Source: Caldinitratiruptor microaerophilus
Lineage (GTDB): Bacteria > Bacillota > Sulfobacillia > Symbiobacteriales > ZC4RG38
Reading direction: 5' to 3'
DNA: 64,000 nt
Assembly: GCF_025999835.1 (NCBI RefSeq)
Contig: NZ_AP025628.1
Location: 1,178,001 to 1,242,000 of the forward strand
The notes under the pieces were generated by a model. That model did no database searches, had not been told where the DNA came from, and saw nothing but the letters and a program-made list of their open reading frames with translations. Below are positions 17,458-24,736 of this stretch, one piece after another; positions within the stretch are counted from its first letter, which is position 1; each line of letters opens with the position of its first letter. Both the position numbers and the translations under genes were made by a program.

Positions 17458-18750
17458 CTACTCGATGTCCGCGTCGACCTCGGCCGCTCGGGCGATGCCC
17501 GCCTCGAGCGCGGCGAGGACCCGGTCCAGCTGCTCGTACGTGATGACGGCGGGCGGGGAGACCCGGATCACCCGGGGGTTGTTGAGCGAGTGGATGACGA
17601 TCACGCCGCGGTCGATGAGCTCGCTGATGAGCACCCCCGCGTGCCCGTCCTTGGTGAGCTCCAGCCCGATCAGGAGGCCCTTGCCGCGCACGTCCCGCAG
17701 GACCTGCGGGTAGCGGTCCCGCAGGGCCCGCAGGCGGCTCAGGAGATACTCGCCCTTGGCCGCCGCCTGCTCGAGGAGGCCCTCCTCCTGGATGGCCTCG
17801 ATGGCGGCGATGGCGGCCCGGCACGCCAGCGGGTTCCCGCCGAAGGTCGAGCTGTGGATGTACGGGTTGGCGTTGAAGAGGTCCCAGATCGGCGCCTTCG
17901 CCACGACCGCCCCGATCGGCATGACCCCGCCGCCCAGCGCCTTGGCGGTCGTCAGGATGTCCGGGACGACGCCCCAGTGCTCCGACGCCCACCAGCGCCC
18001 GGTCCTGCCCATGCCGGTCTGGACCTCGTCCAGGATCAGGAGGGCCCCCCGCTCGTCGCAGAGCCGGCGGACCCCGGGAAGGTAGTCGTCCGGCGGGACG
18101 ATGACCCCGCCCTCGCCCTGGATGGGCTCGAGGATCACCGCGGCGGTGTCCGGCCCGATCGCCTTCTCCATCGCCTCCAGGTCGCCGAAGGGGACGTGCG
18201 TGACCCCCGGCAGCAGCGGATAGAAGGGCTCCCGGTAAAGCTCCCGGCCGCTCACCGAGAGCGCGCCGAAGGTCTTGCCGTGGAACGCGCCGGTGGCGGC
18301 CACGAAGCCCGGACGCTTCGTGTAGGCCCGGGCCAGCTTCAGGGCGGCCTCGTTCGCCTCGGCCCCCGAGTTGCAGAAGAAGCAGTACTGGAGATCCCCG
18401 GGGGCGATGGAGGCGAGCAGCCGGCCCAGGTCGGCGATGGGCTTGTGGGGGAGCGTGCGTCCGTGCATGGCCATGCGGTCGAGCTGCTCCCGCACCGCCG
18501 CCACCACCCTGGGGTGGCTGTGCCCGTGGAACATGACGCCGTACGAGCCGCAGTCGATGAACTCGCGGCCGTAGATGTCCGTGATGACGGCGCCCCGCGC
18601 CTCCCACTCCAGGGTCGTGAACCCCATGAACCGGTAGAGCCGGGCCATGGCGTCGTTGACGTGCTCGCCGTAGTCCCGGAGCGCCTGCTCCACGACCGCG
18701 TCGGGGTTCTCCACCCGGGGCCGCGTCTCGGTCTTCTCGGTCAAGCGCAT
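17458..18750 (-). CDS. Class III aminotransferase, putrescine/ornithine aminotransferase type
   Basis: 430-residue PLP enzyme. Seen: FCNSGAEANEAALKLARAYT (PLP phosphate site), GAFHGKTFGALS, EPIQGEGGVIVPP, LILDEVQTGMGRTG (the D contacting the PLP ring nitrogen) and the Schiff-base lysine in TTAKALGGGVMPIGA near residue 278. Closest in style to YgjG-like putrescine or acetylornithine aminotransferases; the amino donor is not certain. ATG at 18750 with GGGAGG nearby (short spacing). A promoter-like sequence lies upstream. Confidence 0.88.
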   Translation of the reverse strand: MRLTEKTETRPRVENPDAVVEQALRDYGEHVNDAMARLYRFMGFTTLEWEARGAVITDIYGREFIDCGSYGVMFHGHSHPRVVAAVREQLDRMAMHGRTLPHKPIADLGRLLASIAPGDLQYCFFCNSGAEANEAALKLARAYTKRPGFVAATGAFHGKTFGALSVSGRELYREPFYPLLPGVTHVPFGDLEAMEKAIGPDTAAVILEPIQGEGGVIVPPDDYLPGVRRLCDERGALLILDEVQTGMGRTGRWWASEHWGVVPDILTTAKALGGGVMPIGAVVAKAPIWDLFNANPYIHSSTFGGNPLACRAAIAAIEAIQEEGLLEQAAAKGEYLLSRLRALRDRYPQVLRDVRGKGLLIGLELTKDGHAGVLISELIDRGVIVIHSLNNPRVIRVSPPAVITYEQLDRVLAALEAGIARAAEVDADIE

Positions 18751-18783
18751 CGTCCTCCCGGTGCTCCGCTGGCACCCGCCGCC

Positions 18784-18812
18784 ATTGTGCACAGATCGGT
18801 GTACAGATTCAA
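18784..18812 (-). promoter_or_regulatory. Candidate sigma-A promoter of the aminotransferase gene
   Basis: TTGAAT (18812-18807) and CACAAT (18789-18784) with a 17-base spacer, 34 bases upstream of the ATG at 18750. Confidence 0.5.
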
Positions 18813-18950
18813 CCGCCACCGGCCGGATTCCTCGCGCCACCCCGATGCTCATGGCGGCTGGGTGACGGCGAGAAGCGGTACCCTATTCCCGGCAGGAGGA
18901 ATCGCCCTGCCCCCGGCGAACCGAACTGCCGGAAGGGGGACCGGTAGGAC

Positions 18951-20324
18951 GTGAACGTGGCAGCTGGCATGTTCCGGGAGTACGACATCCGTGGGGTTGC
19001 AGGGGACGACCTCACCCCGGCCGTGGCGGAGGCGGTGGGCAGGGCCTTCGCCACATACATGCAGCGGCGCGGCGTGCGGGATCGCCGGGTGCTCGTGGGC
19101 CGCGACGGGCGCGCCTCCTCCCCGGAACTCCGGGAGGCCCTCGTCGCCGGGCTCCGGAGCGCGGGGGCCGACGTGGTGGACATCGGCCTCGTCGTCACGC
19201 CGATTCTCTACTACAGCCGGGTGCTCTACGGCATCGACGGCGCCGTGATGATCACGGCCAGCCACAACCCTCCCGAGTACAACGGGTTCAAGATCGCCCT
19301 GGGGTACGCCACCATCCACGGTGAGGAGATCCAGGCCCTGCGCCGCATCATCGAGGAGGAAAGCTTTGCTGCCGGGTCCGGCTCCTACGAGACCCGCGAC
19401 CCGGTGCCGGAGTACATCGAGATGCTCCGGGAGAAGATCCGGCTCGACCGGCCCTTGAAGGTGGTGGCGGACGCCGGCAACGGCACGGCGGGCCTCTTCG
19501 CCGAGAAGGCGCTGCGGGCCATGGGCGCCGAGGTCATCCCGCTTTACTGCGATCTCGATCCGTCCTTCCCCCACCACCACCCCGACCCGGTCAAGCCGGA
19601 GAACCTGCAGGACCTCATCCGGGCCGTGCGTGAGCACGGCGCCGACCTGGGGCTGGGCTTCGACGGCGACGCAGACCGGCTGGGGGTCGTCGACGACGGG
19701 GGCGGGATCGTCTGGGGCGACACCTACATGGCGCTGCTCTGGCGTGAGGTGCTGGCCCGGCACCCCGGGGCGCCGGCGATCATCGAGGTGAAGTGCTCCC
19801 AGGCCCTGTGGGACGAGGTCGAGCGCCTGGGCGGGCGGCCCCTCTTCTACCGCACCGGGCACTCCCTCATCAAGGCGAAGATGAAGGAGATCGGCGCCGT
19901 CTTCACCGGCGAGATGTCCGGCCACATGTTCTTCGCCGACGAGTACTACGGCTACGACGACGCCTTCTACGCCGCCGGGCGGCTGCTCCGGTTCCTCTCA
20001 CGTCAGCCGAAGCCCCTATCCGCCCTGGTGGCCGAGATCCCGCACTACCATGCCACGCCCGAGATCCGGGTCGACTGCCCCGACGAGCGCAAGTTCGAGG
20101 TCGTCGCCGCCCTGCGGGAGCACTTCAAGCGGCAGTACGAGGTCGTCGAGGTCGACGGCGCCCGCGTGCTCTTCCCGGGCGGCTGGGGGCTGGTGCGCGC
20201 GTCGAACACCCAGCCCGTCCTCGTCCTGCGCTGCGAGGGGCGCACCGAGGCCGACCTGGAGCGGATCAAGGACGAGATGGAGCAGGCGCTGCGGGAGGTG
20301 GGCGGTATCCGTTGTGAGTTGTGA
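18951..20324 (+). CDS. Phosphomannomutase/phosphoglucomutase
   Basis: 457-residue alpha-D-phosphohexomutase of the AlgC/ManB type, interconverting hexose 1- and 6-phosphates for cell-surface sugar synthesis. Key motifs: FREYDIRGVAGDDLTP at the N-terminus, the phosphoserine loop TASHNPPEYNGFKI near residue 100, the metal loop GFDGDADRLGVVDD near 238, GEMSGHMFFADEYYGYDD near 320 and the phosphate-binding RASNTQPVLVLRCEG near the end. GTG start at 18951. The last codons run into a heptamer repeat. Confidence 0.92.
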   Translation: MNVAAGMFREYDIRGVAGDDLTPAVAEAVGRAFATYMQRRGVRDRRVLVGRDGRASSPELREALVAGLRSAGADVVDIGLVVTPILYYSRVLYGIDGAVMITASHNPPEYNGFKIALGYATIHGEEIQALRRIIEEESFAAGSGSYETRDPVPEYIEMLREKIRLDRPLKVVADAGNGTAGLFAEKALRAMGAEVIPLYCDLDPSFPHHHPDPVKPENLQDLIRAVREHGADLGLGFDGDADRLGVVDDGGGIVWGDTYMALLWREVLARHPGAPAIIEVKCSQALWDEVERLGGRPLFYRTGHSLIKAKMKEIGAVFTGEMSGHMFFADEYYGYDDAFYAAGRLLRFLSRQPKPLSALVAEIPHYHATPEIRVDCPDERKFEVVAALREHFKRQYEVVEVDGARVLFPGGWGLVRASNTQPVLVLRCEGRTEADLERIKDEMEQALREVGGIRCEL

Positions 20325-20353
20325 GTTGTGAGTGGTGAGTGGTGGGTTGTGAG
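20312..20353. repeat. Six tandem heptamers at the 3' end of the phosphohexomutase gene
   Basis: TTGTGAG repeated six times in a row (copies 4 and 5 read TGGTGAG and TGGTGGG). The first copies encode the last residues and stop codon of the phosphohexomutase. This is a slippage-prone simple repeat. Confidence 0.8.
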
Positions 20354-20428
20354 GTCCGTGAGGGCCTCCATGCCGGGACCCTGCGGGCAGCGGCGTGCCG
20401 GCCAGGGGCCCGCCTCACAGCTCACGGT

Positions 20429-20926
20429 TCATCTCAGCCACCGCTGCAGCGCGGGAACCCGCCGCAGCACGGGAAGGAGCGCTCCGGCCAGGAGCGCTCC
20501 GGCCGCGCTGGAGACCGTGAAGGGGACGATGTAGACGAGGAACCCCACCTGGCGCCCCAACACGAGCTGCGCCACCGGCACGGCCACCAGGGCCCCGAGG
20601 ACGCCCGTCCCGACGATCTCCCCCGCCAGGGCCGCGGCCACCCTGCCCGACCGCCGGTACAGGAGGCCCGCCAGGAGCGCGCCGAACATGCTGCCGGGAA
20701 ACGCCAGCGGCGTCCCGGTCCCCAGGGCCACCCGGAGGACGGAGACCGCGAAGGCCACGGAGACGGCGCCACCCGGCCCCAGCGTCACTGCCGAGAGGAC
20801 GTTGAGGAAGTGCTGGACGGGAAAGGCCTTGGCGAAGGCGACCGGGACGACGACGAGGTGGGAGGTCAGCACCCCGACCGCGACGTACAGGGCGGCCAGG
20901 GTGAGCTGATGAACGCGCGGCCGCAC
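20429..20926 (-). CDS. thiW: ECF transporter S component ThiW
   Basis: 165 residues, about five membrane segments: LTLAALYVAVGVLTSHLVVV at the N-terminus, AKAFPVQHFLNVLSAVTLGP, PLAFPGSMFGALLAGLLYR and AGEIVGTGVLGALVAVPVA. This matches the ThiW family of substrate-capture subunits for a thiazole precursor of thiamine, which work with a shared ECF ATPase/EcfT module encoded elsewhere. GTG at 20926 has AAGGGG eight bases upstream; GTG at 20935 overlaps the previous stop (GTGA) and is an alternative. No TPP riboswitch is seen. Confidence 0.85.
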   Translation of the reverse strand: MRPRVHQLTLAALYVAVGVLTSHLVVVPVAFAKAFPVQHFLNVLSAVTLGPGGAVSVAFAVSVLRVALGTGTPLAFPGSMFGALLAGLLYRRSGRVAAALAGEIVGTGVLGALVAVPVAQLVLGRQVGFLVYIVPFTVSSAAGALLAGALLPVLRRVPALQRWLR

Positions 20927-20931
20927 CGTCT

Positions 20932-21642
20932 TCACCCCTTGCGGGAGCTCCGGCCCGCCCCGGCCCGCAGGCGGGCGGCCCGACGGAGGATGAGCCACAA
21001 GGCCAGCGCGGCGCCCGCAGCGTCGATGGCGACGTCCGTGAGGCGCCCGTCCCGGCCCGGGACAAAGCGCTGGTGCCACTCGTCTCCGAGCGCGTAGAAC
21101 GTGGCCCAGGTCCACGACCACCGCGCGGCCGCCCAGCCGGCCAGGCGGGGCCACGTCGCGCGCGTGGCCGAGAGGATCAGGGCCGCCAGCACGCCGTACT
21201 CGAGGACGTGGGCGGTCTTGCGGACGATGAGCTCGAGCCAGTAGGCCTGCGCGGGGCTGAGCTGCAGCGGGAGGAACCCCAGCCTCGCCATGACGGGGAT
21301 CGCCCGCAGGTCCGGCACCGACGAGGCGACGAAGATGACCCCCATCCAGGCCAGGACGGCCAGCCAGTGCAGGGTCACCCGCCACGTGATGGCGGCCGGG
21401 CGCAGGCGCTCGGACCGTACCCCCGGGACGCCCCGCACCGCGGGCTGGCTCCGGGATGGGGGCACCGGCCGCAGCGCCGCGCCCGACCCGGGCTTCGCCG
21501 GGGGGGCGGACCGCGCCTTCTCCCGCTCCGTCTCCCCGCCGGGGCGCGACGGCGCCGCCGCCCGGCCGCCCTGGAGCGCGCGCAGCGGCGTGTCCGCCGA
21601 GCGGCCCGTGCCACGCCGCCTGCGCCGCCTCTTGGACGCCAC
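20932..21642 (-). CDS. VanZ-like membrane protein
   Basis: 236 residues. An unusual Arg/Pro/Ala-rich, probably disordered N-terminal third (to about residue 85) precedes a VanZ-type domain with four membrane segments. Hallmarks are MGVIFVASSVPDL, KTAHVLEYGVLAALI, and the YALGDEWHQRFVPGRDGRLTD motif with conserved D, E, H and Q. VanZ-type proteins modify resistance to some glycopeptides, but most chromosomal ones have no known role. It lies between lysC and thiW with short gaps, so it is probably in the metX operon. GTG start at 21642. Confidence 0.85.
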   Translation of the reverse strand: MASKRRRRRRGTGRSADTPLRALQGGRAAAPSRPGGETEREKARSAPPAKPGSGAALRPVPPSRSQPAVRGVPGVRSERLRPAAITWRVTLHWLAVLAWMGVIFVASSVPDLRAIPVMARLGFLPLQLSPAQAYWLELIVRKTAHVLEYGVLAALILSATRATWPRLAGWAAARWSWTWATFYALGDEWHQRFVPGRDGRLTDVAIDAAGAALALWLILRRAARLRAGAGRSSRKG

Positions 21643-21654
21643 GGGTCTTGCCCC

Positions 21655-22962
21655 CTACTTCTGCCCGGCCTTCGCGTCCTCCCCGCCCCGGGTCCCGATG
21701 GCCACCGGCTGGTCCCCGTCGCCCAGCCCGAACTTCTCATGGATGGCCTGGACCGCCTCGGCCGCCCGGCTCGCCCGCACCAGGCAGGAGATGCTGATCT
21801 CCGAGCCGGTGATCATCTCGATGTTGATGCCCCGCTCGGCCAGGGCAGTGAACATGGTGGCGGCCACGCCGTAGTTGGAGGCCACCCCCGAGCCGACGAT
21901 GGAGACCTTGGCCACATCCACATCATACACCAGCTGGGTGCCGGGCCACTCCTGCATGACCTCGCGGCAGATGTCGAGGGACACGTCGAGATCGTCCTTC
22001 GCCACGGTGAGCGAGATGTCGGCCTGCGTGGCGCCCGGGCCGCCGCTCTGGACGATGTCGTCGATCACGATCTTGTTCCGGGCGAAGGCGCTGAAGAGCT
22101 TCGCTGCGATGCCGGGCCGGTCGGGGACTTCGAGAAGGGTGATCCGCGCCACCTTCGAGTTCACCGCCACCCCGGTCACCACGCGCTGGAACTGCGGATT
22201 CACCCGCGCCACCACCTTCGTCTTCTTCTCCTCCGTGCCGCCCTCGTCGGGCAGGGGGGACAGGCTCGACAGCACCTCGAACTCGACCCCGTACTGCCGG
22301 GCGAATTCCACGCTGCGGAGCTGCATCACCTGCGCGCCGGAGGACGACATCTCCAGCAGCTCCTCGTAAGAGATCTCCTCCAGGCGCCGGGCGTTGGGGA
22401 CGATGCGGGGGTCGGCCGTGTAGATGCCGTCGACGTCCGTGTAGATCTGGCACGCCTCGGCGTCGAGGGCCGCCGCCAGGGCGATCGCCGTGAGGTCCGA
22501 CCCGCCCCGGCCCAGCGTGGTCAGGTCGCCGGCGGCGTCGATGCCCTGGAAGCCCGTCACGACCACCACGCGGCCCGCCTCGAGCTCCTTCCGGACCCGG
22601 TCCGGCTTCACGTCGAGGATGCGGGCGGCACGATGGGTGTCATCGGTGAAGAAGCCGGCCTGAAACCCCGTCAGCGACACGGCCGGGACCCCGAGCCGCT
22701 GCAGGGCCATGGCCATGAGAGCGGCGGATACCTGCTCGCCCGTCGCCATGAGCATGTCCATCTCGCGCGGGGACGGGTGCGCGTCCCCGTTGATGGCCTC
22801 GGCCAGGGCGATCAGCGAATCGGTGGTGTCCCCCATGGCGGACACCACCACCACCACGTCGTAGCCTTGAGACCGTTTCCACGCCACGCGACGGGCCGCG
22901 CGCAGGATCCGCTCCGTGGACGCGACCGAGGTCCCGCCGTACTTCTGGACAACGATAGCCAA
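21655..22962 (-). CDS. lysC: Aspartate kinase with two ACT domains
   Basis: 435 residues. Phosphorylates aspartate, the first step to lysine, threonine and methionine. Kinase motifs: VVQKYGGTSVASTERI at the N-terminus, LLMATGEQVSAAL-type segment, LGRGGSDLTAIALAAAL and IYTDVDGIYTADPRI. Two C-terminal ACT domains follow (from about 270, ARITLLEVPDRPGIAAKLF, and VSIVGSGVASNYGVAATMF), which bind feedback inhibitors. An acidic/Lys-rich insert sits between them and the kinase. TTG start at 22962 with AGGAGG nine bases upstream. It is downstream of metX and so probably under the same SAM riboswitch. Confidence 0.95.
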   Translation of the reverse strand: MAIVVQKYGGTSVASTERILRAARRVAWKRSQGYDVVVVVSAMGDTTDSLIALAEAINGDAHPSPREMDMLMATGEQVSAALMAMALQRLGVPAVSLTGFQAGFFTDDTHRAARILDVKPDRVRKELEAGRVVVVTGFQGIDAAGDLTTLGRGGSDLTAIALAAALDAEACQIYTDVDGIYTADPRIVPNARRLEEISYEELLEMSSSGAQVMQLRSVEFARQYGVEFEVLSSLSPLPDEGGTEEKKTKVVARVNPQFQRVVTGVAVNSKVARITLLEVPDRPGIAAKLFSAFARNKIVIDDIVQSGGPGATQADISLTVAKDDLDVSLDICREVMQEWPGTQLVYDVDVAKVSIVGSGVASNYGVAATMFTALAERGINIEMITGSEISISCLVRASRAAEAVQAIHEKFGLGDGDQPVAIGTRGGEDAKAGQK

Positions 22963-23091
22963 CCGGAGTGCCTCCTCTACTGCGCATGGCCGCTTCGGAC
23001 GGACCTGGAATTATGTTCGGACGTGCCGGCCCGGATACCTGCAAGCCCGTCGGGCCATGTACCGGGGGAGGGGTGGAAATCCGGTGCGGCC

Positions 23092-24420
23092 TCAGCCACG
23101 GGCCCGGTCCAGTTGCCGGTCCAGGAAGGCGGCCACGGCGCCGGCCATGAGGTCGAAATCGACCAGGAAGGCGTCGTGCCCCCAGGGACTGTCGATCTCG
23201 AAGTACTCGGCCGTGCCCCCTGCGGCCCGGATGCCCTCCACCATCTCTTTCTGCAGGTAAGTCGGGAAGAGGAAGTCGGAGCGGATGCCCACGACGAGGG
23301 CTTCGGCAGTCACCCGGGCGTACGCGGCCTCCATGGAAGGGTACCCCCGGCTGATGTCGTGCAGGTCCATGGCACGGCTCAGGTACAGGTAGGAGTTCGC
23401 GTCGAAGCGGCGGACCAGCGCCTGCCCGTTGTAGTGGAGGTACGACTCCACCTCGTAGGCGATCCCGAAGCCGCGCTCCAGGTCGGATTCGCCCGGCGAC
23501 GGGACGCCGGGGAACTCCATCCCGGGGGCCGGACCCGTGCGGGCCCCGGGGGCGGGCGCCCCGTCCGGGCGTCCGCCGCTGTCCGCGGCGGGGGTGGGCC
23601 GTCCGCCGTAGCCCTCATCCCAGTCGGCCGATTTCCGGCCGACCAGCCCGAGCGGCCTCACCCGCCGGCCGAACTGGGCCCACATCGACTCGTCCGAGCG
23701 GTAGGTGATCATGCCGAGCATCCGGGCGATCGCCAGCCCGTGCACCGGCCCCGGACCGGGGTAGTACTGTCCGCCCCGGAACTCCGGGTCCCGGAGGATC
23801 GCCTCGCGCTGCACGGCGTTGAAGGCGATGCCCTGCGGGTGGAAGCGGCTGCACCCCGCCACCGGGACGACCCCGAGGAGCCGGTCCGGGAAGGTGACGG
23901 CCCACTCGATCGCCTGCATGGCCCCGAGGCTGCCGCCGATCACCGCCACCACCCGCTCGATCCCCAGGGCGTCGAGCAGGGCGGCCTGCACCCGCACCAT
24001 GTCACGGGGGGTGATGACCGGGAACTCGAGCCCGTAGGGGCGGCCCGTCCGGGGGTCCGGGCTCGACGGCCCGGTCGTGCCCCGGCACCCGCCGAGGACG
24101 TTCGAGCAGATCACGAAGTACCGGTCGGTGTCGATGGCCTTGCCGGGCCCCACGGCTGCTTCCCACCAGCCCGGCCGGTCTTCCCCGTCCTCGTAGCGCC
24201 CGGCCACGTGCGCGTCGCCCGTGAGGGCGTGGCAGACCAGGACCACGTTGTCTTTCCGCGGGCTCAGCGTCCCCAGGGTCTCGTAGGCGACGGTGACGGG
24301 CCCCAGCCTGCGCCCGCTCTCGAGCTGCAGCGGCGCCTCCTCCGTGAAGAGCGTCACCGAGTGACGCCGGGCGCACGTCCCCGCTTCCCGGCCCCGGGCC
24401 AGCGCGCTTCCTCGAGCCAT
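23092..24420 (-). CDS. metX: Homoserine O-acetyltransferase
   Basis: 442-residue alpha/beta hydrolase that activates homoserine for methionine synthesis. Seen: VAYETLGTLSP, LVCHALTGDAHVAG, the nucleophile elbow GGSLGAMQAIEWA (Ser near residue 160), LHDISRGYPS and the catalytic histidine in SPWGHDAFLVDF near 411. A Pro/Gly/Ala-rich stretch of roughly 50 residues (about 260-313) is inserted where most MetX proteins have a short linker. ATG at 24420 is preceded by AGGAGG at eight bases. It is controlled by the SAM-I riboswitch upstream. Confidence 0.95.
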   Translation of the reverse strand: MARGSALARGREAGTCARRHSVTLFTEEAPLQLESGRRLGPVTVAYETLGTLSPRKDNVVLVCHALTGDAHVAGRYEDGEDRPGWWEAAVGPGKAIDTDRYFVICSNVLGGCRGTTGPSSPDPRTGRPYGLEFPVITPRDMVRVQAALLDALGIERVVAVIGGSLGAMQAIEWAVTFPDRLLGVVPVAGCSRFHPQGIAFNAVQREAILRDPEFRGGQYYPGPGPVHGLAIARMLGMITYRSDESMWAQFGRRVRPLGLVGRKSADWDEGYGGRPTPAADSGGRPDGAPAPGARTGPAPGMEFPGVPSPGESDLERGFGIAYEVESYLHYNGQALVRRFDANSYLYLSRAMDLHDISRGYPSMEAAYARVTAEALVVGIRSDFLFPTYLQKEMVEGIRAAGGTAEYFEIDSPWGHDAFLVDFDLMAGAVAAFLDRQLDRARG

Positions 24421-24512
24421 GTGCCGGTCCTCCTCCCTTCCACGCTCGCCTCTCCCTACGTGAGGGCTCCCGGCACCCGGCCCGGGTCGAATCCCCGTCA
24501 AACCAGGTAACG

Positions 24513-24541
24513 TAAAGGGCTTCCCCGCCCTGGAGAAGCCC
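24513..24541 (-). terminator. Expression-platform terminator of the SAM-I riboswitch
   Basis: On the minus strand GGGCTTC (24541-24535) pairs with GAAGCCC (24523-24517) and TTTA follows. It lies between the aptamer and metX, about 93 bases before the start codon. Confidence 0.7.
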
Positions 24542-24561
24542 ACGAAAATACCCCAGTGGAG

Positions 24562-24668
24562 CCCCTCTTATCTGCGGGAATTGGCACCTTCAGGGACAGC
24601 CTGGGGCGCTGCCCCTGGGTTGCCGGGCTTCATCGGGCCAGTCCCTCCACCTCTCTCGATAAGAGCCG
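24562..24668 (-). promoter_or_regulatory. SAM-I (S-box) riboswitch
   Basis: The minus strand carries the conserved S-box core in order: CTCTTATC, AGAGAGG, GGAGGGACTGGCCCGATGAA, GCCCGGCAACC, then AAGGTGCCAATTCC and GATAAGAG closing helix P1. P1 is formed by 24665-24658 with 24572-24565. It senses SAM and would switch off metX and the genes behind it (lysC, vanZ-like, thiW) through the terminator just downstream. Confidence 0.97.
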
Positions 24669-24707
24669 CCGCCGCTGCGGCGGGAACGATATGAAATTCT
24701 GAGCCGC

Positions 24708-24736
24708 ATCTTACCATGGGGAGACCTGGGCGTCAA
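24708..24736 (-). promoter_or_regulatory. Sigma-A promoter of the metX operon
   Basis: TTGACG (24736-24731) and TAAGAT (24713-24708) with a 17-base spacer, about 40 bases before the riboswitch aptamer. The -35 box overlaps the murJ stop codon. Confidence 0.75.

Noticed and set aside
20312-20353. CRISPR-like repeat
   Set aside because: Units are seven bases with no spacers, so it is a simple tandem repeat.
22963-23091. Possible lysine riboswitch before lysC
   Set aside because: The gap is only 129 bases, and no conserved lysine-aptamer motifs or T-box sequence are visible.
21073-24510. Plus-strand open frame of 1,145 codons opposite lysC and metX
   Set aside because: Antisense shadow of clear genes, with low-complexity composition and no domain.
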